Assembly: GCF_030296695.1 (NCBI RefSeq)
Contig: NZ_AP027737.1
Location: 2,232,001 to 2,296,000, forward strand
DNA: 64,000 nt
From: Agromyces mangrovi
Lineage (GTDB): Bacteria; Actinomycetota; Actinomycetes; Actinomycetales; Microbacteriaceae
Direction of reading: 5' to 3'
Both the position numbers and the translations under genes were made by a program. Below the pieces are notes generated by a model. That model searched no databases. It saw only the letters and a list, made by a program, of their open reading frames with translations, and was not told the origin of the DNA. Positions within the stretch are counted from its first letter, which is position 1. The number at the start of each line of letters is the position of its first letter. Positions 46,221-54,438 of the stretch are shown one piece after another.

Positions 46221-47457
46221 CGCTCCACGCCCGCGATCGCCTCGGTCGCCCGCACGCCGTTGGCGGCCGCCGTCGCGAACCGGTGCAGTGCCGCCGACTG
46301 GGCGTGGAACGCGTGCTCGTCGGAGTCGATCGGATCCTTGAAGAAGTAGCCGAGCTCGCTGATCGCCCCTGCACGCCCGGCCGCCTCCGCGAGTGCGAGC
46401 AGGCGCACGAGGTCGATCACGAGCGGCGCCGCGAGCATCGAGTCGTACGCGCTCCAGGTGGTCTGCAGCGTGATGCGCGAGTTGAGGAATCCCTCGGCGT
46501 GCACGTGGTCCCACGCGGTCTTGACGTCGCCGAGGTCGGGCACGTTGTCGATGTGCAGCGGTGCCACCACGCCGTCGCCGACGATGCTGCGCAGCCCGCG
46601 GGTCTTCGACGCGAGCTTGCTCCGCACGGCATCGGCATCGGCCAGGGTCGCCCCGTCGCCGCCCCCGAGGAGGTTCGCCCCGGCCCAGGACAGCACGCGC
46701 ATGCCGCGGTCGACGAACATCGGGCCGAGCACGGTGCGCAGCAGGGTCTCGCCGGTCTTGCCGTCGCAGCCGGCGAAGCACGTGCCGCGGTGCTCGGCGC
46801 GGGCGCGCACGACGGGCAGGCCGATGCCCGCCGACGGCGTGAACCCGGCGAAGGCGCTGCCCGACTCGATTGCGGCGAGGGCGGCGAGCGAACTCGCGGG
46901 GAGCGCGGCGGACGAGGGGTCGGCGAGTCGTTCGGCGAGCACCCGCTCGTCGTGGTGCGCGGGGTCGTCGGCCGGCAGCGGCTCGGTCGACGAGACGTCG
47001 ACGACGACGACGTGGTCGAGCCGGTTGCGCTCCCGGAAGGAGCGGATGTCGTCGGTCAGCCGATCGAGCGCGGCCCCCTGCGATTCGCCCAGCCCGGCCA
47101 CGTAGCCGGGGCGGAGCTCGCGCTCGTCGGACGCGAGGTCCTCGGCGACCGCCTCGACGAGGTGCGTCGGCACCATGCCCGACGCCGCGAGCTGCCGCGC
47201 GCGGTCGAGCAGCGGCACGGATGCCACGTCGTGTCCGCCGACCACGATGTCCCCGATCTCCGCGAGCGGCGCCTCGGCGAAGGCGGGGCCGGCGGTGACG
47301 CAGCCGACCGGCCCGGCGAGGCCGCGTCCGATGGCGTGCACGCCGATGGCGGCGGTCGTGGCGACCGAGCCGCGGGCGCCGATGCACCACATGCCGACCC
47401 GGCCCACCGGGGCGTCGGTGCGGGGGCGGCGTCGTGTGCGGGTGGATCGATCTGCAT
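46217..47457 (-). CDS. Inositol-3-phosphate synthase-like sugar phosphate cyclase (frameshift near start)
   Basis: A 413-residue NAD-dependent cyclase after repair. NAD-binding VGMWCIGARGSVATTAAIGV; central GCDGKTGETLLRTVLGPMF and WAGANLLGGGDG match the MIPS core; HIDNVPDLGDVKTAWDHVH and TTWSAYDSMLAAPLVIDLVR match its C-terminal part. The start segment (MQIDPPAHDAAPAPTPP) is in another frame; one base at the G4 run 47409-47412 joins it. GAGGAG precedes the ATG at 47457; an ATG at 47481 overlapping the previous stop is possible. It occupies the cyclase place held by EboD in other ebo clusters. Confidence 0.85.
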
Positions 47458-47477
47458 GGCGTGCTCCTCGTGGTCGT

Positions 47478-48587
47478 TCATCGGTCTCGTCGGATCAGTG
47501 ATCGGGCGGCCCGGGAGAGGTACTCGCCCAGGGGGCCGGGCAGTTCGCGCTCGGCGGTCTCGGCGGCCCGCTCGGCCTCGCGCCGTGCGGTCTCGCGGGC
47601 GGCGTCGCGCGCGCCGGTGCGCGTCACGATCGCGCGCACCTCGGCGATGCCCGGCGAACTCGCGCGCGGGTCGCCCAGCGCGGCGATCAGTCGTGCGCGG
47701 TCGGCGCGGTCGGCCCGCTCGAGCGCGAGGTGCACGAGCAGCGTGCGCGTGCCGTCGGCGACGTCGCTGCCTGCGGGCTTGCCGGTGTCCTCCGGGGCGC
47801 CGAAGAGCCCGAGGTCGTCGTCGGCGAGCTGGTAGGCCACGCCGAGCCCGTCGCCGACGCGGTCGAGCGCGTCGAGGGCGCCGGAGTCCGCGGTGCCGGC
47901 GGCGAGTGCGCCGAGTCGCAGCGGGAGGCGGAAGCTGTACACGGCCGTCTTGAGCCGTGCGGTGCGCAGCGGGTCGGGCGTCTCCGTGCCCGGATCGTCG
48001 CCGTGCACGTCGAGCAACTCGCCGGCGACCGTGAGCTCGATGGCTCGAACGGCCTCGAGCACCAGCCGCGCCCGCAACTCCGCTCCCACGGGCAGGTCGG
48101 CGAGCAGCCCGAGCGCGCCGGCGATGGCGAGGTCGCCGGCCAGGACGCCGGCGGTGAGCCCGTGGCGTCGAGCAGACGTCTCGCCGAGGCCCGCTGCCGC
48201 GGCGTCCCGCTCGGCACGCCCGATGGCGTTCGGTGCACCGTGGCGCACGCGGTCGCCGTCGATGAGGTCGTCGTGGGTGCAGAGCCCCGAGTGGAGCACC
48301 TGCACGGCCGCCGCGAGTCCGGCGAGGCAGGCGTGATCGCTGCCGCCGAAGCCGAGGTACCCCGCCGCGAGCAGGCGCGGGCGGAGGTACTTGCCCGCGG
48401 CGGAGGCGTCGGCGGCGTCCCGGAGCAGCCGGGCGATGGGTGCACCGCCCGCGGCGGAGCGCGCTCGTGCCCCGGCCCAGTGCCGGGCGACGGCGTCGCG
48501 CGCCTCCGGGAGCGCCTCGTCGACGGCGTCGGCGAAGGTCGCGGAGGCGACCGCCGAGCCGTAGGGGAAGCGCCGGTCATGTCTCAC
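47478..48587 (-). CDS. Polyprenyl (probably geranylgeranyl) diphosphate synthase
   Basis: A 369-residue trans-prenyltransferase from the GTG at 48587. The first Asp-rich motif is DDLID (106-110); the second is ADDDLGLFG (DDDLG 256-260) followed by TGKPAGSDVADGTRTLLV, a form common in actinobacterial GGPP synthases. SAAGKYLRPRLLAAGYL is the IPP-binding region. First gene of the ebo-type operon; it would supply the prenyl diphosphate used by the UbiA enzyme. Product chain length cannot be read reliably. Confidence 0.88.
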   Translation of the reverse strand: MRHDRRFPYGSAVASATFADAVDEALPEARDAVARHWAGARARSAAGGAPIARLLRDAADASAAGKYLRPRLLAAGYLGFGGSDHACLAGLAAAVQVLHSGLCTHDDLIDGDRVRHGAPNAIGRAERDAAAAGLGETSARRHGLTAGVLAGDLAIAGALGLLADLPVGAELRARLVLEAVRAIELTVAGELLDVHGDDPGTETPDPLRTARLKTAVYSFRLPLRLGALAAGTADSGALDALDRVGDGLGVAYQLADDDLGLFGAPEDTGKPAGSDVADGTRTLLVHLALERADRADRARLIAALGDPRASSPGIAEVRAIVTRTGARDAARETARREAERAAETAERELPGPLGEYLSRAARSLIRRDR

Positions 48588-48658
48588 CTGTCCTCGTCGA
48601 CAGTCACGTGGTCTGCGTGGCATCCGTTCGCCCGAGGCATCCGGTCGCCGTGTTCCAA

Positions 48659-48688
48659 AGATTACGTCTGGCGAAAGTCAACTGTCAA
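48659..48688 (-). promoter_or_regulatory. Predicted promoter of the ebo-type operon
   Basis: On the minus strand TTGACA (48688-48683), an 18-bp spacer and TAATCT (48664-48659) form a good promoter about 70 bp before the GTG at 48587. TCAAC/TTGAC half-sites resembling the nearby MarR palindromes overlap its -35. Confidence 0.6.
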
Positions 48689-48732
48689 TCAATCAGAACT
48701 TGCGTGTCACTCGGCGGAACCCGAGAGAAGAA

Positions 48733-48776
48733 GTTGACATCGGTCAACCATCGCCATATGGTTGACCGTCATCAAC
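48733..48776. promoter_or_regulatory. MarR-type operators and promoter of the MFS gene
   Basis: Two 16-bp palindromes GTTGA-N6-TCAAC (48733-48748 and 48761-48776) flank the MFS promoter: TTGACA (48734-48739), 17-bp spacer, TATGGT (48757-48762). Occupancy would block both the -35 and the start site. The MarR protein encoded at 50400 is the likely ligand-responsive repressor. Confidence 0.75.
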
Positions 48777-48793
48777 TTTCAGGAAGGGGTCAC

Positions 48794-50389
48794 GTGACCG
48801 TCACCGCATCCACGCCGGTCGTCCCGGACACCGCGCACGCACCCATGTCGCGCCGCGCCACGCTCAACGCCATCTCGGGGCTCATCCTCGGCATGTTCGT
48901 CGCGATCCTCTCCGGCACGGTCGTGTCGACCTCGCTGCCGCGCATCATCTCCGACCTCGGCGGCGACCAGTCGAGCTACACCTGGGTGGTGACCGCCGCG
49001 CTGCTCGCGACCACGGTCACGACGCCGATCTGGGGCAAGTTCGCCGACCTGGTGAACCGCAAGCTGCTCGTGCAGCTCGCGCTCGGCCTGTTCGTGCTCG
49101 GGTCGGTGCTCGGCGGGTTCGCGCAGGACGCGTCGATGCTCATCGGCTTCCGCGTCATCCAGGGCCTCGGCGCAGGCGGCCTCATGGCGCTCGTGCAGAT
49201 CGTGATCGCCGACATCATCTCGCCCCGCGAGCGCGGCCGGTGGATGGGGCTGATCGGCTCGGTCATGGCGGTCGCGACCATCGGCGGTCCGCTCATCGGC
49301 GGCCTCGTGACCGACGGCATCGGCTGGCGGGCGAACTTCTTCATCGCGCTCCCGTTCGCGATCGCCGCGATCGTGCTCATCCAGGCGACGCTGCACCTGC
49401 CCGCCCGCCCGAAGCGGAAGGTGAAGGTCGACTACCTCGGCGCGGTGCTCATCGCGACCGGTGTCAGCCTCCTGCTCGTCTGGGTGACCCTCGGCGGCAG
49501 CCAGTTCGATTGGAACTCCGTCGAGTCGTTCGTGATGATCGGCGGCGCCGTGCTCGCGCTGGTGGCAGCGGTCGTCGTCGAGCTCGTCGTCGAGGAGCCG
49601 ATCGTGCCGCTCTCGCTCTTCCGGAACCGCACCTACGCGCTCTCCGTCGTCGCGAGCCTCTCGGTGGGCGTCGCGATGTTCGGCACGACCATCTTCATCG
49701 CCCAGTACATGCAGCTCGCCCGCGGGGCGACGCCGACCGAGTCGGGCCTGCTGACCATTCCGCTGATCATCGGCCAGATGGGCTCGTCGATCGTCGCGGG
49801 CCAGCTGATCAGCCGGTACGGGAAGTGGAAGCGCTACATGGTCACGGGCTCGGTGCTCGCGATCGCCGGCCTCCTGCTCATGAGCACGCTGCACTACGAC
49901 ACCCCGTACGGGTTCGTAGCGCTGTTCATGTTCGTGCTCGGGGCGGGCCTCGGCATGGTCATGCAGAACCTCGTGCTGGTCGTGCAGAACGACACCCCGG
50001 CGGCCCAGCTCGGCGTCGCGAGCTCGGGGGTCGCGTTCTTCCGCAGCCTCGGCGGCACCGCGGGCGTCGCGGTCATGGGTGCCGTGCTCGGCTCGCGCGT
50101 CGCCGACCTCGTTCGCGACGGGCTCGCGGGCCTCGACCCGGAGCAGCTCGCCGGTGCGCAGTCGCTCGCCGACGGCGGCATCCCCGACCTCGCCGAGCTC
50201 CCGGGTCCGGTGCGCACCGTCGTCGAGTCCGCCTACGGGCTCGGCGTGGCCGAGGTGTTCCTCATCGCCGTGCCGCTCGCCGTGGTCAGCCTCATCGCGA
50301 TCTGCTTCCTGCCGAACAAGCCGCTCCAGACGGTCACCGCCGCCGAGCGCCTGACCGCCGAGGCGGAGGCCGCGAGGCCGGGCGAATAG
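48794..50389 (+). CDS. MFS multidrug exporter, EmrB/QacA (DHA2, 14-TMS) type
   Basis: A 531-residue drug/proton antiporter. GTG start with GGAAGGGG 6-8 nt upstream. Motif A-like WGKFADLVNRKLL, motif C-like IGGPLIGGLVTDGIGWRANF and fourteen hydrophobic helices identify the DHA2 family. It may export a toxic compound or the product of the divergent ebo-type operon. MarR follows 10 nt downstream, so the pair is a typical MarR-MFS unit. Confidence 0.92.
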   Translation: MTVTASTPVVPDTAHAPMSRRATLNAISGLILGMFVAILSGTVVSTSLPRIISDLGGDQSSYTWVVTAALLATTVTTPIWGKFADLVNRKLLVQLALGLFVLGSVLGGFAQDASMLIGFRVIQGLGAGGLMALVQIVIADIISPRERGRWMGLIGSVMAVATIGGPLIGGLVTDGIGWRANFFIALPFAIAAIVLIQATLHLPARPKRKVKVDYLGAVLIATGVSLLLVWVTLGGSQFDWNSVESFVMIGGAVLALVAAVVVELVVEEPIVPLSLFRNRTYALSVVASLSVGVAMFGTTIFIAQYMQLARGATPTESGLLTIPLIIGQMGSSIVAGQLISRYGKWKRYMVTGSVLAIAGLLLMSTLHYDTPYGFVALFMFVLGAGLGMVMQNLVLVVQNDTPAAQLGVASSGVAFFRSLGGTAGVAVMGAVLGSRVADLVRDGLAGLDPEQLAGAQSLADGGIPDLAELPGPVRTVVESAYGLGVAEVFLIAVPLAVVSLIAICFLPNKPLQTVTAAERLTAEAEAARPGE

Positions 50390-50399
50390 GATGCCGACC

Positions 50400-50843
50400 A
50401 TGACCGCCGACACTCCCGAACTCGAGCGCGCCCTCGGCGCCGTCGAGACCCAGCTCGGGGTGCTGTTCAACCGCGTGCGCGTGCTCTGGAAGGAGCAGGC
50501 CGCGAGCGTGCACCCCGACCTGCAGCCCGTCGGCTACAAGCTGCTCAGCGCGCTCGTGCGCGGCGGACCGGCTCACGCCGGCGCGCTCGCCGACCAGCTC
50601 GCGACCGACAAGTCGGTGGTGAGCCGGCAGGTGCGCATCCTCGCCGATCTCGGGCTCGTCGAGAGCCGGGTCGACGAGCACGACGCGCGCGCCCGTCTGC
50701 TGGTCGCGACGTCCGTCGGCGTCGAGCGCGTGCAGGAGGTGCGATCGGGCACGCAGTCTCGCCTGCGGGCGCGCCTCGCCGAGTGGCCCGAGGGCGACGT
50801 GGAGCGGTTCGCCGAGCTGCTCGCCCGCATGAACGAGGGGTGA
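50400..50843 (+). CDS. MarR-family transcriptional regulator
   Basis: A 147-residue winged-helix repressor (LVRGGPAHAGALADQLATDK, recognition helix SVVSRQVRILADLGLVESR, wing VDEHDARARLLVAT). The ATG at 50400 is preferred because TAGGA lies 8 nt upstream; an ATG at 50391 adds three residues. It likely binds the GTTGA-N6-TCAAC palindromes upstream of the MFS gene and is released by a phenolic or lipophilic ligand, possibly the exported compound. Confidence 0.9.
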   Translation: MTADTPELERALGAVETQLGVLFNRVRVLWKEQAASVHPDLQPVGYKLLSALVRGGPAHAGALADQLATDKSVVSRQVRILADLGLVESRVDEHDARARLLVATSVGVERVQEVRSGTQSRLRARLAEWPEGDVERFAELLARMNEG

Positions 50844-50875
50844 GCGGATGCCCCGGGGCTGCGCCGGCCGTCGAT

Positions 50876-50904
50876 TTGGTGCAGCACGGGGCATCCGTTA
50901 GCAT
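50876..50904 (+). promoter_or_regulatory. Promoter of the rplJ-rplL operon
   Basis: TTGGTG (50876-50881), 17-bp spacer, TAGCAT (50899-50904). It gives a transcript starting near 50911 with a leader of about 210 nt. Confidence 0.6.
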
Positions 50905-50910
50905 TGCCTG

Positions 50911-51055
50911 AGCCAAAGACCGTCGGTCGTCGGCGCGCGGAAACGCGAGTCGATCGAAGCAGTGCGAAGCACGGGCCCACGCAGGTGACACGAATACGAC
51001 TTCCGGGAATCATCCCGAATCTCCAGCTCCGTGCGCTTGCGCCGGAGCTTTTCTC
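50911..51055 (+). ncRNA. Ribosomal protein L10 leader with attenuator
   Basis: A structured leader upstream of rplJ. It begins near AGCCAAAGACCGTCGG and holds a CGCG-GAAA-CGCG-like hairpin, CGGGA-ATCA-TCCCG (51004-51017) and an intrinsic terminator: AGCTCCG (51025-51031) pairs with CGGAGCT (51043-51049) and runs into TTTTCT. L10 (with L7/L12) is known to bind such leaders to limit its own synthesis. The terminator suggests transcriptional attenuation. Confidence 0.75.
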
Positions 51056-51123
51056 ATGTGCGCCGCAGGTCGGAAGCCGCATCACACAGCCCGTGGGGTG
51101 CGAAGAAGACATAAGGAGTGGCC

Positions 51124-51638
51124 ATGGCGAACAAGGAAGCCTCGGTTGCCGAACTCACGGAGAAGTTCGAGGGTTCGACCGCCGTTCTGCTGACTGAATA
51201 CCGCGGCCTCACGGTTGCCCAGCTCAAGGAGCTGCGCAACGCCATTCGTGAGGACGCGAGCTACGCCGTGGTGAAGAACACGCTGACCAAGATCGCGGCC
51301 AACAAGGCCGGGATCACCGCGTTCGACGACGACCTCCAGGGTCCGTCGGCGATCGCGTTCGTGCACGGTGACCCGGTCGCCGTCGCGAAGTCGCTGCGTG
51401 AATTCGCCAAGGCGAACCCCTCCTCGTGGTCAAGGGCGGCTATTTCGATGGCAAGCCCCTGACCGCCGAAGAGGTAGGCAAGCTCGCCGACCTCGAGTCC
51501 CGCGAAGTGCTGCTCGGCAAGCTCGCCGGCGCCTTCAAGGCCTCGCTGTTCGGAGCCGCATATCTGTTCAACGCACCGCTGTCGCAGGCCGTTCGCACGG
51601 TCGACGCGCTGCGTCAGAAGCAGGAGTCCGCAGCGTAG
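51124..51638 (+). CDS. rplJ: 50S ribosomal protein L10 (frameshift in C run, probable sequence error)
   Basis: Stalk base protein of the large subunit; anchors L7/L12 dimers. [20 protein letters not shown] ... [18 protein letters not shown] forms the rRNA-binding domain; [20 protein letters not shown] and the C-terminal helix (LRQKQE) that binds L7/L12 follow in another frame. One C added at 51417-51420 restores [11 protein letters not shown] and a normal 171 residues. AAGGAG is 6 nt before the ATG. Loss of L10 would be lethal or severely deleterious, so this lesion is best read as a consensus error. Confidence 0.95.
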
Positions 51639-51684
51639 GCGCGAGCCTCGCATGCGGTGAGTACACCAACAAAGGAGATTAGAA

Positions 51685-52077
51685 ATGGCAAAGCTGTCCA
51701 CTGAGGAGCTGCTCGAGCAGTTCAAGGGCCTGACCCTCATCGAGCTCTCGGAGTTCGTCAAGGCGTTCGAGGAGACCTTCGAGGTCACCGCCGCCGCCCC
51801 CGTCGCCGTTGCCGCTGCCGGTGCTCCGGCCGCCGGTGGTGGCGACGCCGCCGCCGAGGAGGAGAAGGACGAGTTCGACGTCATCCTCGAGGCTGCCGGC
51901 GACAAGAAGATCCAGGTCATCAAGGTCGTCCGCGAGCTCACCTCGCTCGGCCTCGGCGAGGCCAAGGCCGTCGTCGACGGTGCCCCCAAGGCGGTCCTCG
52001 AGGCTGCCAACAAGGAGACCGCGGAGAAGGCCAAGGAGGCCCTCGAGGGCGCCGGCGCCACCGTCACGCTCAAGTAG
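51685..52077 (+). CDS. rplL: 50S ribosomal protein L7/L12
   Basis: A 130-residue stalk protein that recruits translation GTPases. N-terminal dimerisation region (residues 1-35), Ala/Gly/Pro-rich hinge (36-60) and the conserved C-terminal domain ([34 protein letters not shown]) are complete. AAAGGAG precedes the ATG. Co-transcribed with rplJ, 46 nt apart. Confidence 0.98.
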   Translation: MAKLSTEELLEQFKGLTLIELSEFVKAFEETFEVTAAAPVAVAAAGAPAAGGGDAAAEEEKDEFDVILEAAGDKKIQVIKVVRELTSLGLGEAKAVVDGAPKAVLEAANKETAEKAKEALEGAGATVTLK

Positions 52078-52109
52078 TACGCGCCCCCACCAGGGGGCTC
52101 GCACGACGC

Positions 52110-52151
52110 CGAGGGCGTCGCTTCCGGATTCGTCCGGAGGCGGCGCCCTCG
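52110..52151 (+). terminator. Terminator of the rplJ-rplL operon
   Basis: A 19-bp stem (52110-52128 with 52133-52151, two G-U pairs) closed by a TTCG tetraloop. A smaller hairpin GCCCCC-ACCA-GGGGGC (52083-52098) precedes it. Confidence 0.8.
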
Positions 52152-52224
52152 TTCGCGTCTCCGGGGCCGTGCAGGCCCGCCGTGGTCGGGCCCACGACCC
52201 TCCGGCGTGTCGTCGACACCCGTC

Positions 52225-52366
52225 GGAGAGCGCTTCCTCAGCACATTCTCAGAAAGCCATTTCTCGGTCACGAATGGGTCACGAGCCCGCATGAATTCTG
52301 GGAAAGCGCTTGCGCGAGGCATCCGCCGCTGTTAGAAATGTGCATCAAGTGAGATAGCGCTTTCTC
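52225..52366. promoter_or_regulatory. Three LacI-type AGCGCT operators and promoter
   Basis: Sites centred on AGCGCT lie at 52225-52238 (GGAGAGCGCTTCCT), 52301-52314 (GGAAAGCGCTTGCG) and 52351-52366 (GAGATAGCGCTTTCTC). Promoter boxes TTGCGC (52310-52315), 17 bp, TAGAAA (52333-52338) lie between the last two, so operator 2 touches the -35 and operator 3 follows the start. The LacI-DUF6807 protein at 55892 is the likely binder. The rest of the 52152-52476 gap shows no gene. Confidence 0.65.
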
Positions 52367-52476
52367 ACCGATGATCGACGAAGATGATCGGAGGCCGAAG
52401 TTGGCATCAGCACCACCCCGGACGGCTCGGCCGTCCGGCTCGAACCGCCCTCGGGGCATCGACCGGGGGTGCGCGC

Positions 52477-53424
52477 ATGAGCGCCCTCGGCGAGCTCCGG
52501 CGCATGAAGCGCACGGGCGACGGCCCCGCGCCGGCAGCGCCCCGCGGGAAGAAGCAGAACAAGGCAGCGTTCCTGTTCCTCGCGCCGTGGTTCCTCGGCC
52601 TCTTCCTCATCACCATCGGGCCGATGGTCGCGTCGCTCGTGCTCTCGTTCACGCGCTACAACCTGCTGAGCCCGCCGCGGTTCAACGGCATCGACAACAT
52701 CGTGCGCATGCTCGAGGACGGCCGGCTGCACAAGTCGATCGAGGTCACGTTCCAGTACGTGTTCATCTCGGTGCCGCTGCAGCTCGCGCTCGCGCTGCTG
52801 CTCGCGGTCGTGCTCGACCGGGGCCTGCGCGGCCTGTCGTTCTACCGCTCGGCGTTCTACCTGCCGTCGCTGCTCGGCGCGAGCGTCGCGATCGCGATGC
52901 TCTGGCGCCAGATCTTCGGCGTCGACGGCCTGGTCAACCAGGTGCTCGCCTTCTTCGGCATCGAGGGCCAGGGCTGGATCTCGAGCCCCGACACCGCGCT
53001 CGGCACGCTCATGATCCTGAACGTCTGGACCTTCGGCTCGCCGATGGTCATCTTCCTCGCCGGCCTCCGGCAGATCCCGGTCATGTACTACGAAGCCGCG
53101 TCGGTCGACGGCGCGGGGAAGTGGCAGCAGTTCTGGCGCATCACGATGCCGATGCTCACGCCGATCATCTTCTTCAACCTGATCCTCCAGATCATCGGCG
53201 CGTTCCAGTCGTTCACGCAGGCGTACATCGTCTCCGGCGGCACGGGCGGCCCGATCGACTCGACGCTGTTCTACACGCTCTACCTCTACGACCGCGGCTT
53301 CGCGAACCTCGACATGGGGTACGCGTCCGCGATGGCCTGGCTGCTGCTGGTCATCATCGCCGCATTCACCGCGCTCAACTTCTGGGCCTCGAAGTATTGG
53401 GTCTTCTACGATGACCAGGACTGA
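52477..53424 (+). CDS. Sugar ABC permease, MalF/UgpA type
   Basis: A 315-residue permease with six spans (FLFLAPWFLGLFLITIGPMV at the N-terminus) and an EAA loop YEAASVDGAGKWQQFWRITM. The ATG at 52477 has only a weak GGGGG upstream; the operon leader is about 130 nt. It overlaps the next permease by 14 nt. Together with 53411 and 54439 it forms a CUT1 importer lacking its own ATPase. Confidence 0.9.
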   Translation: MSALGELRRMKRTGDGPAPAAPRGKKQNKAAFLFLAPWFLGLFLITIGPMVASLVLSFTRYNLLSPPRFNGIDNIVRMLEDGRLHKSIEVTFQYVFISVPLQLALALLLAVVLDRGLRGLSFYRSAFYLPSLLGASVAIAMLWRQIFGVDGLVNQVLAFFGIEGQGWISSPDTALGTLMILNVWTFGSPMVIFLAGLRQIPVMYYEAASVDGAGKWQQFWRITMPMLTPIIFFNLILQIIGAFQSFTQAYIVSGGTGGPIDSTLFYTLYLYDRGFANLDMGYASAMAWLLLVIIAAFTALNFWASKYWVFYDDQD

Positions 53425-54346
53425 CACCGTGACCGATCCCGAGCCGCTGACCGAGTCGGTCGTGACGGCACTGCCCGCAGACGACGTGCGGGAGGCCCGG
53501 CGCCGCCGCCGGGTGTTCCGGAAGCCGCTGCTCAGCCTGCTGCGCCACGCGGTGCTCATCGCCGCGGCCGTGCTCATGCTCTACCCGGTGATCTGGATGG
53601 TCGTGAGCTCGCTCCGGCCGACCGAGGTGATCTTCCGCGAGCCGGGCATCATCCTCGACAGCTTCGAGGTGTCGAACTACGTCGACGGCTGGAACGCGCT
53701 GTCGTACCCGTTCAACGTGTACCTGCTGAACTCGGGGCTGGTGGTGCTCGGATGCATCGTCGGCAACCTGGTCTCGTGCTCGCTGGCGGCGTACGCGTTC
53801 GCCAGGCTCGAGTTCACGGCCAAGCGCCTGTGGTTCGCGATCATGCTCGTGTCGATCATGCTGCCGATCCACGTGATCATCGTGCCGCAGTACGTGATGT
53901 TCTCCCAGGTCGGCTGGGTCAACACGTTCCTGCCGCTGATCGTGCCGAAGCTGCTCGCGACCGACGCGTTCTTCATCTTCCTGATGGTGCAGTTCATCCG
54001 CGGCATCCCGCGCGAGCTCGACGAGGCCGCGCGCATCGACGGGGCCGGGCACTTCCGCATCTACCTGCAGGTGATCATGCCGCTCATGGTGCCGGCCCTG
54101 GCGACCGCGGCGATCTTCACCTTCATCTGGACCTGGAACGACTTCTTCAGCCAGCTCATCTACCTGACGAAGCCCGACCTCTACACGGTGCCGCTCGCGC
54201 TGCGTGCGTTCGTCGACGCCGACAGCGCGACGAACTTCGGCGAGATGTTCGCCATGAGCGTCGTCGCGCTGCTGCCCATCTTCCTGATCTTCCTCTTCGG
54301 CCAGCGATTCCTGATCAAGGGCATCGCGACGACGGGGATCAAGTGA
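53411..54346 (+). CDS. Sugar ABC permease, MalG/UgpE type
   Basis: A 311-residue permease with six spans and EAA loop DEAARIDGAGHFRIYLQVIM. The C-terminal FLIKGIATTGIK is typical. Its ATG lies inside the end of the previous gene, indicating tight coupling. Confidence 0.92.
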   Translation: MTRTDTVTDPEPLTESVVTALPADDVREARRRRRVFRKPLLSLLRHAVLIAAAVLMLYPVIWMVVSSLRPTEVIFREPGIILDSFEVSNYVDGWNALSYPFNVYLLNSGLVVLGCIVGNLVSCSLAAYAFARLEFTAKRLWFAIMLVSIMLPIHVIIVPQYVMFSQVGWVNTFLPLIVPKLLATDAFFIFLMVQFIRGIPRELDEAARIDGAGHFRIYLQVIMPLMVPALATAAIFTFIWTWNDFFSQLIYLTKPDLYTVPLALRAFVDADSATNFGEMFAMSVVALLPIFLIFLFGQRFLIKGIATTGIK

Positions 54347-54438
54347 CCGGCCACGCCGGTCGCGACGGCCGGGCGCCTGGACCCGCCCGGCGTTCCACCC
54401 GCACCACACCAACCGCACACACCGAAAGGACGCATCAC

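Noticed and set aside
45309..47390. A 693-codon frame apparently extending the UbiA protein far upstream.
   Set aside because: The extension is the shifted frame of the inositol-phosphate-synthase-like gene. The GTG at 46220 overlapping that gene's stop gives the proper UbiA start.
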